From Aquamicrobium lusatiense (GTDB lineage Bacteria; Pseudomonadota; Alphaproteobacteria; Rhizobiales; Rhizobiaceae), in assembly GCF_014201615.1 (NCBI RefSeq), contig NZ_JACHEU010000001.1, positions 2,065,631-2,129,630 on the forward strand: a DNA stretch of 64,000 nucleotides, given 5' to 3'. Positions 11,818 through 22,793 of the stretch are shown here, in pieces (positions within the stretch are counted from its first letter, which is position 1; every line of letters starts with the position of its first letter). Made by a program: the position numbers and the translations under genes. The notes beneath the pieces are model-generated. The model did not search any database and had not been told where the DNA came from. It saw only the letters and a list, made by a program, of their open reading frames with translations.

Positions 11818-12486
11818 ATGAGCGCTGATTTTACCGAACGCCGCGTCAAAATGGTCGACGGACAGATTCGCACGACCGATGTCACGAATGTGCCGCTGCT
11901 TGAAGCCTTTCTGTCTGTTCCGCGCGAGCTTTTTGTTGAAGAGGCGATGCGTGAGCTTGCCTATATCGACGAGGATATCCGCATAGCGGACACTGAGAGT
12001 GGCCCCCGCTTCCTTATGGAGCCTTCGCCGCTGGCCCGCCTTTTGCAGGCCGCGGAGATCCGGGAAGGCGATTCTGTTCTCGATATCGGCTGCGGCACGG
12101 GTTACTCGTCGGCAATTCTTTCGCAGGTCGCCGCCTCTGTCACAGCGCTGGAAAGTGATCCGGTGCTGGCCGGCAAGGCGCGCGAGACGCTGGGGGCGCT
12201 CGGTTGCGGGAATGTTTCGGTGGTGGAAGGCCCACTTCGTGACGGCTGGAAAACTGCCGCGCCTTATGATGTAATTGTGTTGCAGGGCAGCATTGACGAG
12301 CTTCCGGAGCAGTTGCAGGTGCAGCTTGCCGAGGGCGGCCGGCTGGTTGCCGTGGAGGGCAGAGGCAATGCGGGCGTCGCCCGTATCTTCCTGAATACCA
12401 ATGGTGTTGTAACCGGCAGACGTGCCTTCAATGCGGCAATTAGGCCACTACCGGGATTCGAACGCAGCAGAGTTTTCGAGTTCTGA
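11818..12486 (+). CDS. Protein-L-isoaspartate O-methyltransferase family protein
   Basis: A 222-residue SAM-dependent methyltransferase of the PCMT family, which repairs isoaspartyl residues. It has the N-terminal RRVKMVDGQIRTTDVTNVPLL, the motif-I loop VLDIGCGTGYSSAIL, and PYDVIVLQGSIDELPEQL around motif II. It lies upstream of tolC in the same direction, a pairing common in Hyphomicrobiales. The start at 11818 gives the usual family N-terminus. The frame is open upstream into tRNA-Cys but without a credible start. Actual repair activity is inferred from family only. Confidence 0.87.
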   Translation: MSADFTERRVKMVDGQIRTTDVTNVPLLEAFLSVPRELFVEEAMRELAYIDEDIRIADTESGPRFLMEPSPLARLLQAAEIREGDSVLDIGCGTGYSSAILSQVAASVTALESDPVLAGKARETLGALGCGNVSVVEGPLRDGWKTAAPYDVIVLQGSIDELPEQLQVQLAEGGRLVAVEGRGNAGVARIFLNTNGVVTGRRAFNAAIRPLPGFERSRVFEF

Positions 12487-12640
12487 ATGGATTTAACTTG
12501 CAGCCGAAGCCTAGGCATGATGGCTTGGCGCCTGAGCCGAATCTGATGCGGGCCGTAAGGGTCGTATCTGCGGTGCGTATGAGCGTAAGGGCGCAACAAG
12601 CCTGAACAGGATTTCAGTTGCGTCGTCATTATTTGTAAAG

Positions 12641-14035
12641 TTGAGGGTCGACGTGCAGTCCTTTAGCAAGACCGTTTTTGCCGCCCTTTTGATCACCGCA
12701 ACGGCTTTGTCGCCGGTTGCAGCTTCGGCTGAAACTATCACCGGAGCGTTATCAAAAGCTTACCGCAACAACTCCCAGCTTAATTCTGCGCGCGCCGGCG
12801 TTCGCGTGACCGATGAGGACGTGGCCATCGCCAAGTCCGGATACCGGCCGAACGTCGTGGGCTCTGCCAGCATCGACTACACGGAAAGGCGGCGCAACGA
12901 CATGTCGACCCGCCTGACTTCGGGAAGCTTCGGCGTTCAGGTCAATCAGATGCTGTTCGATGGCTTTCAGACCAAGAACACCGTCGCCGCGGCCGAAGCG
13001 CGGGTTCGCGCCTCGCAGGAGAGCCTGCGCAACACGGAAGAGAACATCCTGTACAGTGCCGCACAGGCATATATGAACGTCATTCACGACCGTCAGGTCG
13101 CGGCTCTCACACAGCAGAATCTGGAATTCCTCAACGAGCAGACACGTGCCGCACGTTCGCGCCTTGAGGTCGGCGAGGGCACCCGCACCGACGTTGCGCA
13201 GGCTGACGCGGCGCGGTCGAACGCGGAGGCGCAGCTCAGCGCCGCCCGCGCGCAGGCCCTGTCCAGTGCGGCTGCCTACCGGCAGCTGATCGGTGAGGAG
13301 CCGGGCCAGCTCAAGGCCGCCGCACCGCTGGCCAAGCAGCTGCCACGCAGCCTCGACGCGGCGGTTGCCGTCGCTTCCCAGGAGCATCCGGCGATCATCG
13401 CAACCAGCCATCTGGTCGATGCCGCGGCTTTTGGCGTGAAAGCCGCTGAGGGTGCCTTGTTGCCGTCGGTGACTGCATCCGCCGGCATTTCGCGCAACTA
13501 CAGCCACACCTCTCCCGGTGGCATCAGCAATACCGACGGATATTCTAACGCCGCCAATATCGGTGCTACGCTTTCCGTGCCGATCTATCAGGGTGGCCGC
13601 ACATCCGCTCAGGTGCGCAAGTCGAAGGAACAGCTCGGTCAGGCCCGTATCGAGGTCGATGTCAGCCGCGACCAGGTGCGGCAGGCGATCACCGCAGCCT
13701 GGACAGGCTATACTGCCGCGCAGGAAGCCGTTGCCGCTAACCGCACCGTGGTCAGCGCCGCCCAGCTCGCCCTGAACGGTGTTATCGAAGAGCGCAATGT
13801 CGGCCAGCGGACCACGCTGGAGGTTCTGGATTCGCAGCGCGACGTGATCAACGCCAAGATCAACCTTGCCAGCGCGGAGCGTGATGTCGTTCTCGCCAGC
13901 TATGCCATTCTTCAGGCCATGGGCAGGCTGTCGGTCGAGCGTCTGGGCCTGCAGGTGACCAAGTACCAGCCGGAAGAGCATTACAATGCGGTCAAGGACA
14001 AGTGGTTCGGCCTGCGCACCCCGGATGGCCGCTGA
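12641..14035 (+). CDS. tolC: TolC-family outer-membrane efflux channel (BepC-like)
   Basis: A 464-residue outer-membrane factor that would pair with RND or type I exporters. An N-terminal signal sequence (FAALLITATALSPVAASA) is followed by two repeats of the OEP fold with long alpha-helical stretches. Typical pieces are AYRNNSQLNSARAGVRVTDED, GVQVNQMLFDGFQT and ATLSVPIYQGGRTSAQVRKSKEQL. It resembles Brucella BepC. The start is uncertain: TTG at 12641 gives a longer leader, and GTG at 12653 gives a compact signal peptide. The gene ends in a strong terminator. Confidence 0.92.
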   Translation: MRVDVQSFSKTVFAALLITATALSPVAASAETITGALSKAYRNNSQLNSARAGVRVTDEDVAIAKSGYRPNVVGSASIDYTERRRNDMSTRLTSGSFGVQVNQMLFDGFQTKNTVAAAEARVRASQESLRNTEENILYSAAQAYMNVIHDRQVAALTQQNLEFLNEQTRAARSRLEVGEGTRTDVAQADAARSNAEAQLSAARAQALSSAAAYRQLIGEEPGQLKAAAPLAKQLPRSLDAAVAVASQEHPAIIATSHLVDAAAFGVKAAEGALLPSVTASAGISRNYSHTSPGGISNTDGYSNAANIGATLSVPIYQGGRTSAQVRKSKEQLGQARIEVDVSRDQVRQAITAAWTGYTAAQEAVAANRTVVSAAQLALNGVIEERNVGQRTTLEVLDSQRDVINAKINLASAERDVVLASYAILQAMGRLSVERLGLQVTKYQPEEHYNAVKDKWFGLRTPDGR

Positions 14036-14063
14036 CGCGTTCCGGGCTTTTTGAGCTTCAGGG

Positions 14064-14087
14064 AAAAGGCGCTTCGGCGCCTTTTTT
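14064..14087 (+). terminator. Intrinsic terminator after tolC
   Basis: The 9-bp stem AAAAGGCGC (14064-14072) / GCGCCTTTT (14077-14085) has a UUCG tetraloop and continues into a T-run. It lies 28 bp past the tolC stop. Confidence 0.9.
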
Positions 14088-14299
14088 GTTGTGAACTGTA
14101 TATCTGACAGGGACTGATTACCGTTCGGGGTGTGTCGTTCGGCTCTATTCTGTTGAAACAGGATGCTGATAACGTTTGGGGATTCTCCCCGGCCGCAGGG
14201 TCCGTTACGCTAAAGGCAGATGATTCGGCCGGCACTGACCCGGTGAGCCGCGGCCGATGCTGACCAGAATAGCGAATCGCGGGGGCGGTGGACGTGACG

Positions 14300-15136
14300 A
14301 TGGCGACGGCAAGCAGTGTGCAGCGTGAACCTTCGATGGAAGAGATCCTTGCGTCGATTCGCAGGATCATCGAGGACAGCGATTCGGGTCGCAAGCCAGC
14401 CGAGGCTTTTGCTCAGGCTGGCGACGAGGCTGGCATTCCGGATGAGCCGGCTCCAGCCGTCGTAGACGTATTTCGCAATGAGCTGCGCTCAGGCTCGCAA
14501 GCCGTGCCGCTGAAGCCTTCTGCGGATATCGATGCGCCAAAGCCGACCGAGGTTGCACCCGCGCATCAGCCGGAGGCGGTGGCGGCAGACAGCAAGACGG
14601 ACGAGGAGCCGTCCGCATCCTCCTCGTTCAAGAGAATTGATTTCACGCGAACCGATCTCTCCAGCCCGGCGGCTCCTGCGTCGGAGAAGCCTGCGACCAA
14701 GGCTGATGACTGGCTGGTGCCCCTGGATGTCGGCAGCGGCGACAAAGGCAGGCATTCCGGCCATTCTGAGAACCAGCCTGCGGATCCGGTATCGTCGGCA
14801 TCGCTCCACAGCGTGCAGGATATTCAGGGCGCAGAAGCTTCCGCCATGGAAACAGAGGCGGAGCCAGCGCCTCTTCCGAGCACTCCTTCCGCTGCCGAGG
14901 CGCATGACGTCGCTGCACCCAAACCTGCTCTGGTTTCCGAGAAGACCAGCCGGCAGGTTGCCGCTGCGTTCGGGGAATTGTCGGACGCATTCGCGGCGCG
15001 CAGCAAGAAATCTCTGGACGAGATGGCGGAAGAGATGCTGCGCCCGATGCTGCAGGACTGGCTCGACAACAATCTCCCCACATTGGTCGAGCGACTGGTG
15101 CGCGAGGAAATCGAGCGGGTGGCGCGGTGCGCCTGA
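14300..15136 (+). CDS. popZ: Cell-pole organising protein PopZ (DUF2497)
   Basis: A 278-residue protein with the PopZ architecture. A short conserved N-terminal helix (REPSMEEILASIRRIIEDSD) is followed by a long Pro/Glu/Ala-rich disordered middle (about residues 30-210) and a conserved C-terminal helical oligomerisation region (SLDEMAEEMLRPMLQDWLDN, then LPTLVERLVREEIERVAR). PopZ forms polar condensates that anchor chromosome origins and regulators in alphaproteobacteria. ATG 14300 is chosen. GTG 14288 is in frame just upstream. Confidence 0.9.
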   Translation: MATASSVQREPSMEEILASIRRIIEDSDSGRKPAEAFAQAGDEAGIPDEPAPAVVDVFRNELRSGSQAVPLKPSADIDAPKPTEVAPAHQPEAVAADSKTDEEPSASSSFKRIDFTRTDLSSPAAPASEKPATKADDWLVPLDVGSGDKGRHSGHSENQPADPVSSASLHSVQDIQGAEASAMETEAEPAPLPSTPSAAEAHDVAAPKPALVSEKTSRQVAAAFGELSDAFAARSKKSLDEMAEEMLRPMLQDWLDNNLPTLVERLVREEIERVARCA

Positions 15137-15265
15137 GGCGCCCCCGGCCGACTTTTCAACCGGCTGCCTGCATCCGGTTTGATATAGAAATCAACGCTAT
15201 GCGTTCATTTCATGAATCGGAATGAGAGCCGCTTGAATCGATTTGTCAGGCACAGGTGACGTGCT

Positions 15266-16072
15266 CTATCCTGACACCCTCTGCATCAGGGCCATCGCGC
15301 CAAACGGCGCACGGACCTTTCCCTCGGTGATGAAGTAGACAAAGACGTCACGCGGCTTTTCCGGTGCTGATGTGGCGGGATCGGCCAGCGGCAGATCCGG
15401 AGGCATTTTGCCTGCCGCGAGAACGCGCGCGCGTTCCGCCCATTCGTCAAGTGCCTGCGGCGTATAGCAATCCGGATTATCGTCGCTTCCCGTTTGCAGG
15501 CGCAGATAGGCGAAATCGCCGGTCAGATCGCCTATCGCAGGATATTTGGCGTGGTCGGCATAGACGATGGCGGCACCATATTTCCGCGCCAGCGTGACAA
15601 AATCGGGAGTGACGAAGCTGTCGTGCCGTACTTCAAGCGCGTGGCGCAGTTTCACGCCATCCTGACGCTCTGGCAGCAGCTTCAGGAAGGCCTCGAAATC
15701 CTGCGGCTCGAATTTTTTGGTCGGTGCGAACTGCCACAGGATCGGTCCGAGTTTTTCGCCCAGCGCAGCGATTCCCGAGCCAAGAAACCGCATCATCGAT
15801 TCTCCGGCCTCGCCGAGAACCTTTCGGTTGGTCACGAAGCGGTTGCCTTTGAGGGCGTAGATAAAACCGTCCGGAGCGTCATTCCCCCACTTGATGAAGG
15901 TCGGCTCCCTGAACGACGAATAATAGGTGCCGTTGACCTCGATCGTCGGCACCTGATGCGTCGCATATCCGAGCTGTTTGGTCTTCGGCAGTTTCTGGGG
16001 ATAAAAGGAAGTGTCCCATGGCTCGAAGGTCCAGCCACCCATGCCGGCACGGATCGTTCCTGATTGGGTCAT
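15266..16072 (-). CDS. DUF72 (YecE-like) family protein
   Basis: A 268-residue TIM-barrel-like DUF72 protein. The family pattern is clear: IRAGMGGWTFEPWDTSFYP at the N-terminus, EVNGTYYSSFREPTFIKW, GPILWQFAPTKKF, ALEVRHDSF and FAYLRLQTG. Biochemical function is unknown, although some members are linked to Fe-S proteins or stress. The start at 16072 (MTQSGTIRAG) removes a non-conserved leader. It converges on popZ. Confidence 0.85.
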   Translation of the reverse strand: MTQSGTIRAGMGGWTFEPWDTSFYPQKLPKTKQLGYATHQVPTIEVNGTYYSSFREPTFIKWGNDAPDGFIYALKGNRFVTNRKVLGEAGESMMRFLGSGIAALGEKLGPILWQFAPTKKFEPQDFEAFLKLLPERQDGVKLRHALEVRHDSFVTPDFVTLARKYGAAIVYADHAKYPAIGDLTGDFAYLRLQTGSDDNPDCYTPQALDEWAERARVLAAGKMPPDLPLADPATSAPEKPRDVFVYFITEGKVRAPFGAMALMQRVSG

Positions 16073-16285
16073 CTGTCGCTCCCGGGCGCAAAAAGAAGAA
16101 GGATTGCAAGAGTATTTCATCACGGAGGAACCGGTGCAAACCGTGCGGCGTTGTCTGCTGACAGTGCCGCCTGCACCGATGCCACTTCAGAAAGAGGGAG
16201 TGGCGCATGAGGCAGGGGCTGTCGACCCGATATATGACATGATGTCCACGCGCTCCGGTTTCATGCAAGGCGGCTGGTATGACTG

Positions 16286-16945
16286 ATGGATGAACTCCTT
16301 GCAGACATCGATCTGGCATTCGCCGGCGCAGTTGTGCTGGCCACCTTCTGTTGTGCGCTGGTGGTGGTACGGATCGGATACAGGCGAACCCGTCACCATA
16401 AGGACCGGTTGACCGGAGTTTTGAACCGGCGAGGCTTTGAGCGGCGCATCAAAACCATTCTGGACGGCCAATGGAATGCTCCAATATCGCTGGTGCTGTG
16501 CGCGCTTCACCATTCCCGGCCGGTCGGCGACGCGCCGAAAACTGCCTTTGATGACAGGGTGCTCTCTAAAATGGGGACTTTGCTCCGTGATGCGGCCGGG
16601 CCTGTCAATGTCGTCGGCCGCATGGAGGAAGCGTCATTCGCCATCCTGCTTCAGGGCGCGACGAATGAAGGGGCGCTCAACTGGGTAGGTCTGCTCCGTA
16701 ACGCCATTGACGACATCTGCTGCGGCGAGCCGGAGCAAAGCGTTCCGATTATGGCGAGCTTCGGTTTCGCAGAGGTGATGGAGCGCGATACGCTGGGCAC
16801 ACTCATGAAACGGGCCGAAGCGCGGCTTTCCCGGGCCAGATATCGTGCCCGGAACCGCGCGGGTGCGCCTGAAAATCGTCCCGCCACCGTCCCGGAAGGA
16901 GCGGAAGAGGTCGGGAGGCAAAGTCGCCCGAACCCCTGCCGATAA
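16286..16945 (+). CDS. Membrane-anchored degenerate GGDEF-domain protein
   Basis: A 219-residue protein with one N-terminal membrane helix (about residues 10-32) and a diguanylate-cyclase-like fold. The DRLTGVLNRRGFERRI entry motif (40-55) is intact. The metal-site Asp before the first strand turn is Ala73 (LVLCALHHS), and the signature GGDEF is replaced by EEASF (114-118, in GRMEEASFAILL). It should therefore not make c-di-GMP. It could be a binding or structural module. The family assignment rests on the spacing of the retained motifs. Confidence 0.72.
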   Translation: MDELLADIDLAFAGAVVLATFCCALVVVRIGYRRTRHHKDRLTGVLNRRGFERRIKTILDGQWNAPISLVLCALHHSRPVGDAPKTAFDDRVLSKMGTLLRDAAGPVNVVGRMEEASFAILLQGATNEGALNWVGLLRNAIDDICCGEPEQSVPIMASFGFAEVMERDTLGTLMKRAEARLSRARYRARNRAGAPENRPATVPEGAEEVGRQSRPNPCR

Positions 16946-16974
16946 TCGAGCCGAAAGTCTGACGGCTTGCCGTG

Positions 16975-19899
<2,925 letters not shown>

Positions 19900-20047
19900 G
19901 GCCGCTCCGCCGCCTCGACTGGATGTTTCGGAATGGCGGGCTTGCCCGTCCTCCGCGAATATAGGTCGTTCCTGCGCGGTTTCGAGAGATGCCGCGACTT
20001 TCCGTTTGAGGGTTTACGCGCCTTTCAGCGGGGCAGGCAAGTGAAAA

Positions 20048-20062
20048 GAACAAAAAATGAAC
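20048..20062 (-). promoter_or_regulatory. LexA (SOS) box upstream of uvrA
   Basis: On the minus strand this reads GTTC-ATTTTTT-GTTC, an exact match to the alphaproteobacterial LexA direct-repeat site GTTC-N7-GTTC. It lies 149 bp upstream of the uvrA start. A second imperfect copy, GTTC-N7-GTTT, occurs at 19968-19982 on the plus strand. Confidence 0.7.
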
Positions 20063-20501
20063 AGCCTCCTGACATAAAGGGCGGGTATGCTGTTACAAAG
20101 TTCACATTTTGGCTGATGGCGCTTTGGGCGGTTGACGTAGGGTAACAGAAGCGCCAGATTTCAGGAACGGAAGCCGATCGCCTTACGGGGCTGATCTCCG
20201 GAAGGCGCATGGCATCTGCGAAAAGTCGCGGGATGGATGGTGCGCCTGCGGATGAAGTGCTTTCGATCATGCGTGGAAACGAACAGAAGGAGCGAGGTAT
20301 GACCCCACCTGACAGTTCGAACTGGTTTCGCGCCTGAGCGGAACCGCGGTCAGCCATCTGGCAGGTGAAGATTTTCATCGTGAAGCCGGAGCCTGGCCGT
20401 TCCCCCGAAAATCAGAGACTTTAGTCGGATCGTCGGTTGAACGCCGCGAAGCATCCGAGGAAAAGCCGGTAAAATGCTCCCGGCATTATGGGAAAGCCCA
20501 T

Positions 20502-20546
20502 AAAAAGCTCCTGATGCTGCAATGACAGCGTCAGGAGCTTGTCTTT
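20502..20546. terminator. Bidirectional-looking terminator hairpin
   Basis: The 10-bp arms AAGCTCCTGA (20505-20514) and TCAGGAGCTT (20531-20540) pair. T-rich tracts lie on both sides (TTTTTA on the minus strand, CTTTTTG on the plus strand). It probably terminates the small periplasmic gene that ends at 20611 on the minus strand. Confidence 0.75.
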
Positions 20547-20610
20547 TTGTGAGGGCATGAGGAGCAGACTGCTGCTTTCTCGCACCTGAAAAAGCTTTTT
20601 CGGCTGAAAT

Positions 20611-20901
20611 TCAGCGTTTGGCTGGAGGCAGGTTACCGACGCCGACATCGAAGGTGAGTTTGCCTGAAACCTTCACATCGAAATTCCCGACCCTGAACTG
20701 ACCGAATTGGCCGGGACGGGGCGTATCGTCCGGTTCGGGCGGCAAAGGCGTTACGATGCTGAAACTGCGGTCCACGCCGGGCAGGTCGGTGTTCGTCTGA
20801 GCGGGCGTTGTCGCCGGTGTCTGCCTGCTTCCGGAAAGGGCCGGGCTGGCAGCCACAAGCACGGGCAGGGCGCAGAGAAAAGCTGCTAAAACGTGGTTCA
20901 T
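20611..20901 (-). CDS. Small secreted hypothetical protein
   Basis: A 96-residue protein with a clear Sec signal peptide (MNHVLAAFLCALPVLVAASPALS). A Pro/Thr-rich linker follows, then a short C-terminal part with beta-like repeats (FGQFRVGNFDVKVSGKLTFD). No known domain is recognised. A terminator-like hairpin about 70 bp after its stop supports a real transcription unit. Confidence 0.6.
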   Translation of the reverse strand: MNHVLAAFLCALPVLVAASPALSGSRQTPATTPAQTNTDLPGVDRSFSIVTPLPPEPDDTPRPGQFGQFRVGNFDVKVSGKLTFDVGVGNLPPAKR

Positions 20902-21131
20902 GAGCCTGATATAAGCGGATGTGGATGGCTCTTCCAGAGCGCTGCTTTCCTTTATGGTTCACAGAGACGTGTGACAGAGTGCCAATCGGCATTGACATTG
21001 GTTGAAAATTAACGAGCAAAAAGAGAACAAAAAAAACCTTTTGGGGAAACAGCAGGACCGTGCGGGCCAAACGGCGCGGCAGACTGTAAGGTAAGCGACT
21101 TCCAATTTAGGACGAGCGTGGAGACAGCGTC

Positions 21132-21662
21132 ATGGCGGGCAGCGTCAATAAGGTCATACTGGTTGGCAATCTGGGTGCTGATCCGGAAATCAGGCGCCTG
21201 AACTCCGGTGATCCGGTCGTCAACCTGCGCATTGCCACCTCTGAAAGCTGGCGCGACAAGATGTCGGGCGAGCGCAAGGAGAAAACCGAATGGCACAGCG
21301 TCGTCATCTTCAATGACAACCTTGCCAAGGTGGCCGAGCAGTACCTGAAAAAGGGCATGAAGGTTTACATCGAGGGCCAGCTCCAGACCCGCAAGTGGCA
21401 GGACCAGAACGGTCAGGAGCGCTACACGACAGAGATCGTGCTGCAGAAGTTCCGCGGTGAATTGCAGATGCTCGACGCGCGCGGGCAGGGTGAAGGCGGC
21501 GGTCAGGTCGGCTACGATCGCGGCGGTTATTCCGGCGGCGGCGGTGGCGGTGGGCGCGGTTCCGATTTCGGCCAGTCCGGCTCCGGCGATTTCGGCGGCT
21601 CGCGTGGCGGCGGAATGGGCGGTGGCGGCTCGCGCGACCTTGACGACGAAATTCCGTTCTGA
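21132..21662 (+). CDS. ssb: Single-stranded DNA-binding protein
   Basis: A 176-residue SSB. The N-terminal OB-fold (about 1-110) starts [21 protein letters not shown] and contains [40 protein letters not shown] Gly-rich disordered linker follows, ending in the acidic protein-interaction tip DLDDEIPF. It protects ssDNA during replication and repair and recruits partners through the tip. In related genomes it commonly lies near uvrA, as here. Confidence 0.97.
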   Translation: MAGSVNKVILVGNLGADPEIRRLNSGDPVVNLRIATSESWRDKMSGERKEKTEWHSVVIFNDNLAKVAEQYLKKGMKVYIEGQLQTRKWQDQNGQERYTTEIVLQKFRGELQMLDARGQGEGGGQVGYDRGGYSGGGGGGGRGSDFGQSGSGDFGGSRGGGMGGGGSRDLDDEIPF

Positions 21663-21752
21663 TCGGCTGCCGGCAAACTGAGCAATGCCCGAAGGGGTGA
21701 CCACTGGCCTGAGGGGCTGACCCCGGCATGGGGCGACTGAGATCAAAACCAG

Positions 21753-21789
21753 AAAAACGCCGCCGACCGAAAGGCCGCGCGGCGTTTTT
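21753..21789. terminator. Terminator after ssb
   Basis: The 11-bp arms AAAAACGCCGC (21753-21763) and GCGGCGTTTTT (21779-21789) give a strong stem ending in a T-run on either strand. It lies 90 bp past the ssb stop. Confidence 0.88.
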
Positions 21790-22120
21790 CATTCTTTTGG
21801 GTCAGCGATAGCCGGAAAACTATGCCCAGCCGTCATTTGAGCAGCGCGGAAACGCTTGTTCTTATAAAATTGTTTGGAAAAACAAAGGCCTGCAGATCTT
21901 ACGTCCGGTGACGGAAGTTCCGGTGATAATCAGGCCGGGCGTGATCTGAAACTTGGGAAGGATGATGTTCGCTGGACCACGACTTTAGATGACTTGATTT
22001 ACTGGCCGGTTTCGACTGGGATAGGGGGAAAATAAAAAGACCGGGCGTTCAATGTTCCGGCGCATGCCATCCCGGGATGGCAAGACGAGCCCGTTCACAG
22101 CCTTGGGAGGGGCTGCTGTG
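21790..22120 (+). other. Intergenic leader of the two-component operon
   Basis: About 330 bp without a gene, between the ssb terminator and the response regulator. Parts are AT-rich (for example 21860-21890), consistent with a promoter region. I see no clear -35/-10 pair or repeat. Confidence 0.4.
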
Positions 22121-22510
22121 ATGACGGACATTCTTATAGTCGAGGACGAGCCGGCGATATCGGAATCGCTTGAGTTCATTCTCACGCGTTGCGGCTGGTC
22201 CGTCGGCGTGGCGCGCGATGGCGAGGCCGCGCTTGAGGCTGCACACCGTTTCAGGCCGCGTATGGTCCTGCTCGACATCATGCTGCCCAAGCGCGGCGGG
22301 CTGGAAGTGCTCAAGACCTTGCGGGCCAATGAACTGTTCGCCGATACTTTCGTGGTGATCCTGACCGCGCGCGGCCAGCAATATGACCGGCAGGCAGCCA
22401 TGGATCTGAAAGCCGACGGTTTCATCACCAAGCCTTACGCCAATGGCGAGGTCGTGGATGCGGTAAGGCGCATTCTTGACAGCCAGCCGCGCCCGGCAGC
22501 ACATGTCTAG
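22121..22510 (+). CDS. Single-domain response regulator (CheY-like)
   Basis: A 129-residue receiver domain with no output domain. It has the acidic pocket VEDEP (8-10), the phospho-acceptor Asp52 in VLLDIMLPKRGG, the T-A pair in VILTARG and the conserved Lys in FITKPY. It overlaps the next gene by 8 bp and is the first gene of a three-gene operon ending in a symporter/histidine kinase, its probable partner. ATG 22121 is preferred over an upstream in-frame ATG at 22052. Confidence 0.88.
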   Translation: MTDILIVEDEPAISESLEFILTRCGWSVGVARDGEAALEAAHRFRPRMVLLDIMLPKRGGLEVLKTLRANELFADTFVVILTARGQQYDRQAAMDLKADGFITKPYANGEVVDAVRRILDSQPRPAAHV

Positions 22511-22793
22511 CACTCCGGCACCCAGGGAGGAACGGACCGAGCGCGAGGACGTCGCGGCTCTTGTGCCCTTCTTCGGAGTGGTTCTGTTGCTGCCGCCATT
22601 CCTCAACCTGTTTGCAGGCATGATCGGCCCATTCGGTGTGCCTGTTGAGGTGCTGTATCTGTTCGGGGTCTGGTTTCTGGTGATTGCAGGCGCCGTGCTG
22701 CTGTCGCGCGGGCGTCAGTTTCGGGAGACACCTGCCAAATCCCTGCCGGAAACCGGGCCGGCTGTGCCGCCCGAGCCTCCGGGGCATGCCTGA
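22503..22793 (+). CDS. Small two-helix membrane protein (DUF485-like position in SSS operon)
   Basis: A 96-residue protein with two hydrophobic segments (about residues 18-45 and 48-70) and a Pro-rich C-terminus. It overlaps the response regulator by 8 bp and its stop overlaps the kinase start (TGATG at 22791-22795), so the three are translationally coupled. Small membrane proteins next to SSS-type symporters are common and may be accessory subunits. That role is inference from position. Confidence 0.75.
   Translation: MSSTPAPREERTEREDVAALVPFFGVVLLLPPFLNLFAGMIGPFGVPVEVLYLFGVWFLVIAGAVLLSRGRQFRETPAKSLPETGPAVPPEPPGHA

Larger units (their letters stand above)
19900..20610. other. Non-coding region between uvrA and a small periplasmic gene
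   Basis: About 710 bp without a convincing gene. It holds the SOS box at 20048-20062, an inverted repeat CTGTTAC/GTAACAG at 20090-20096 and 20142-20148, and a strong hairpin at 20505-20540. The short frames present lack plausible starts or protein-like composition. A small RNA is possible but not supported. Confidence 0.5.

Noticed and set aside
12752..13981. Minus-strand frame opposite tolC
   Set aside because: It is a shadow of the TolC reading frame without protein family features.
20421..20648. A 75-codon minus-strand frame
   Set aside because: It overlaps a terminator hairpin and the end of the small periplasmic gene. Its composition is not protein-like.
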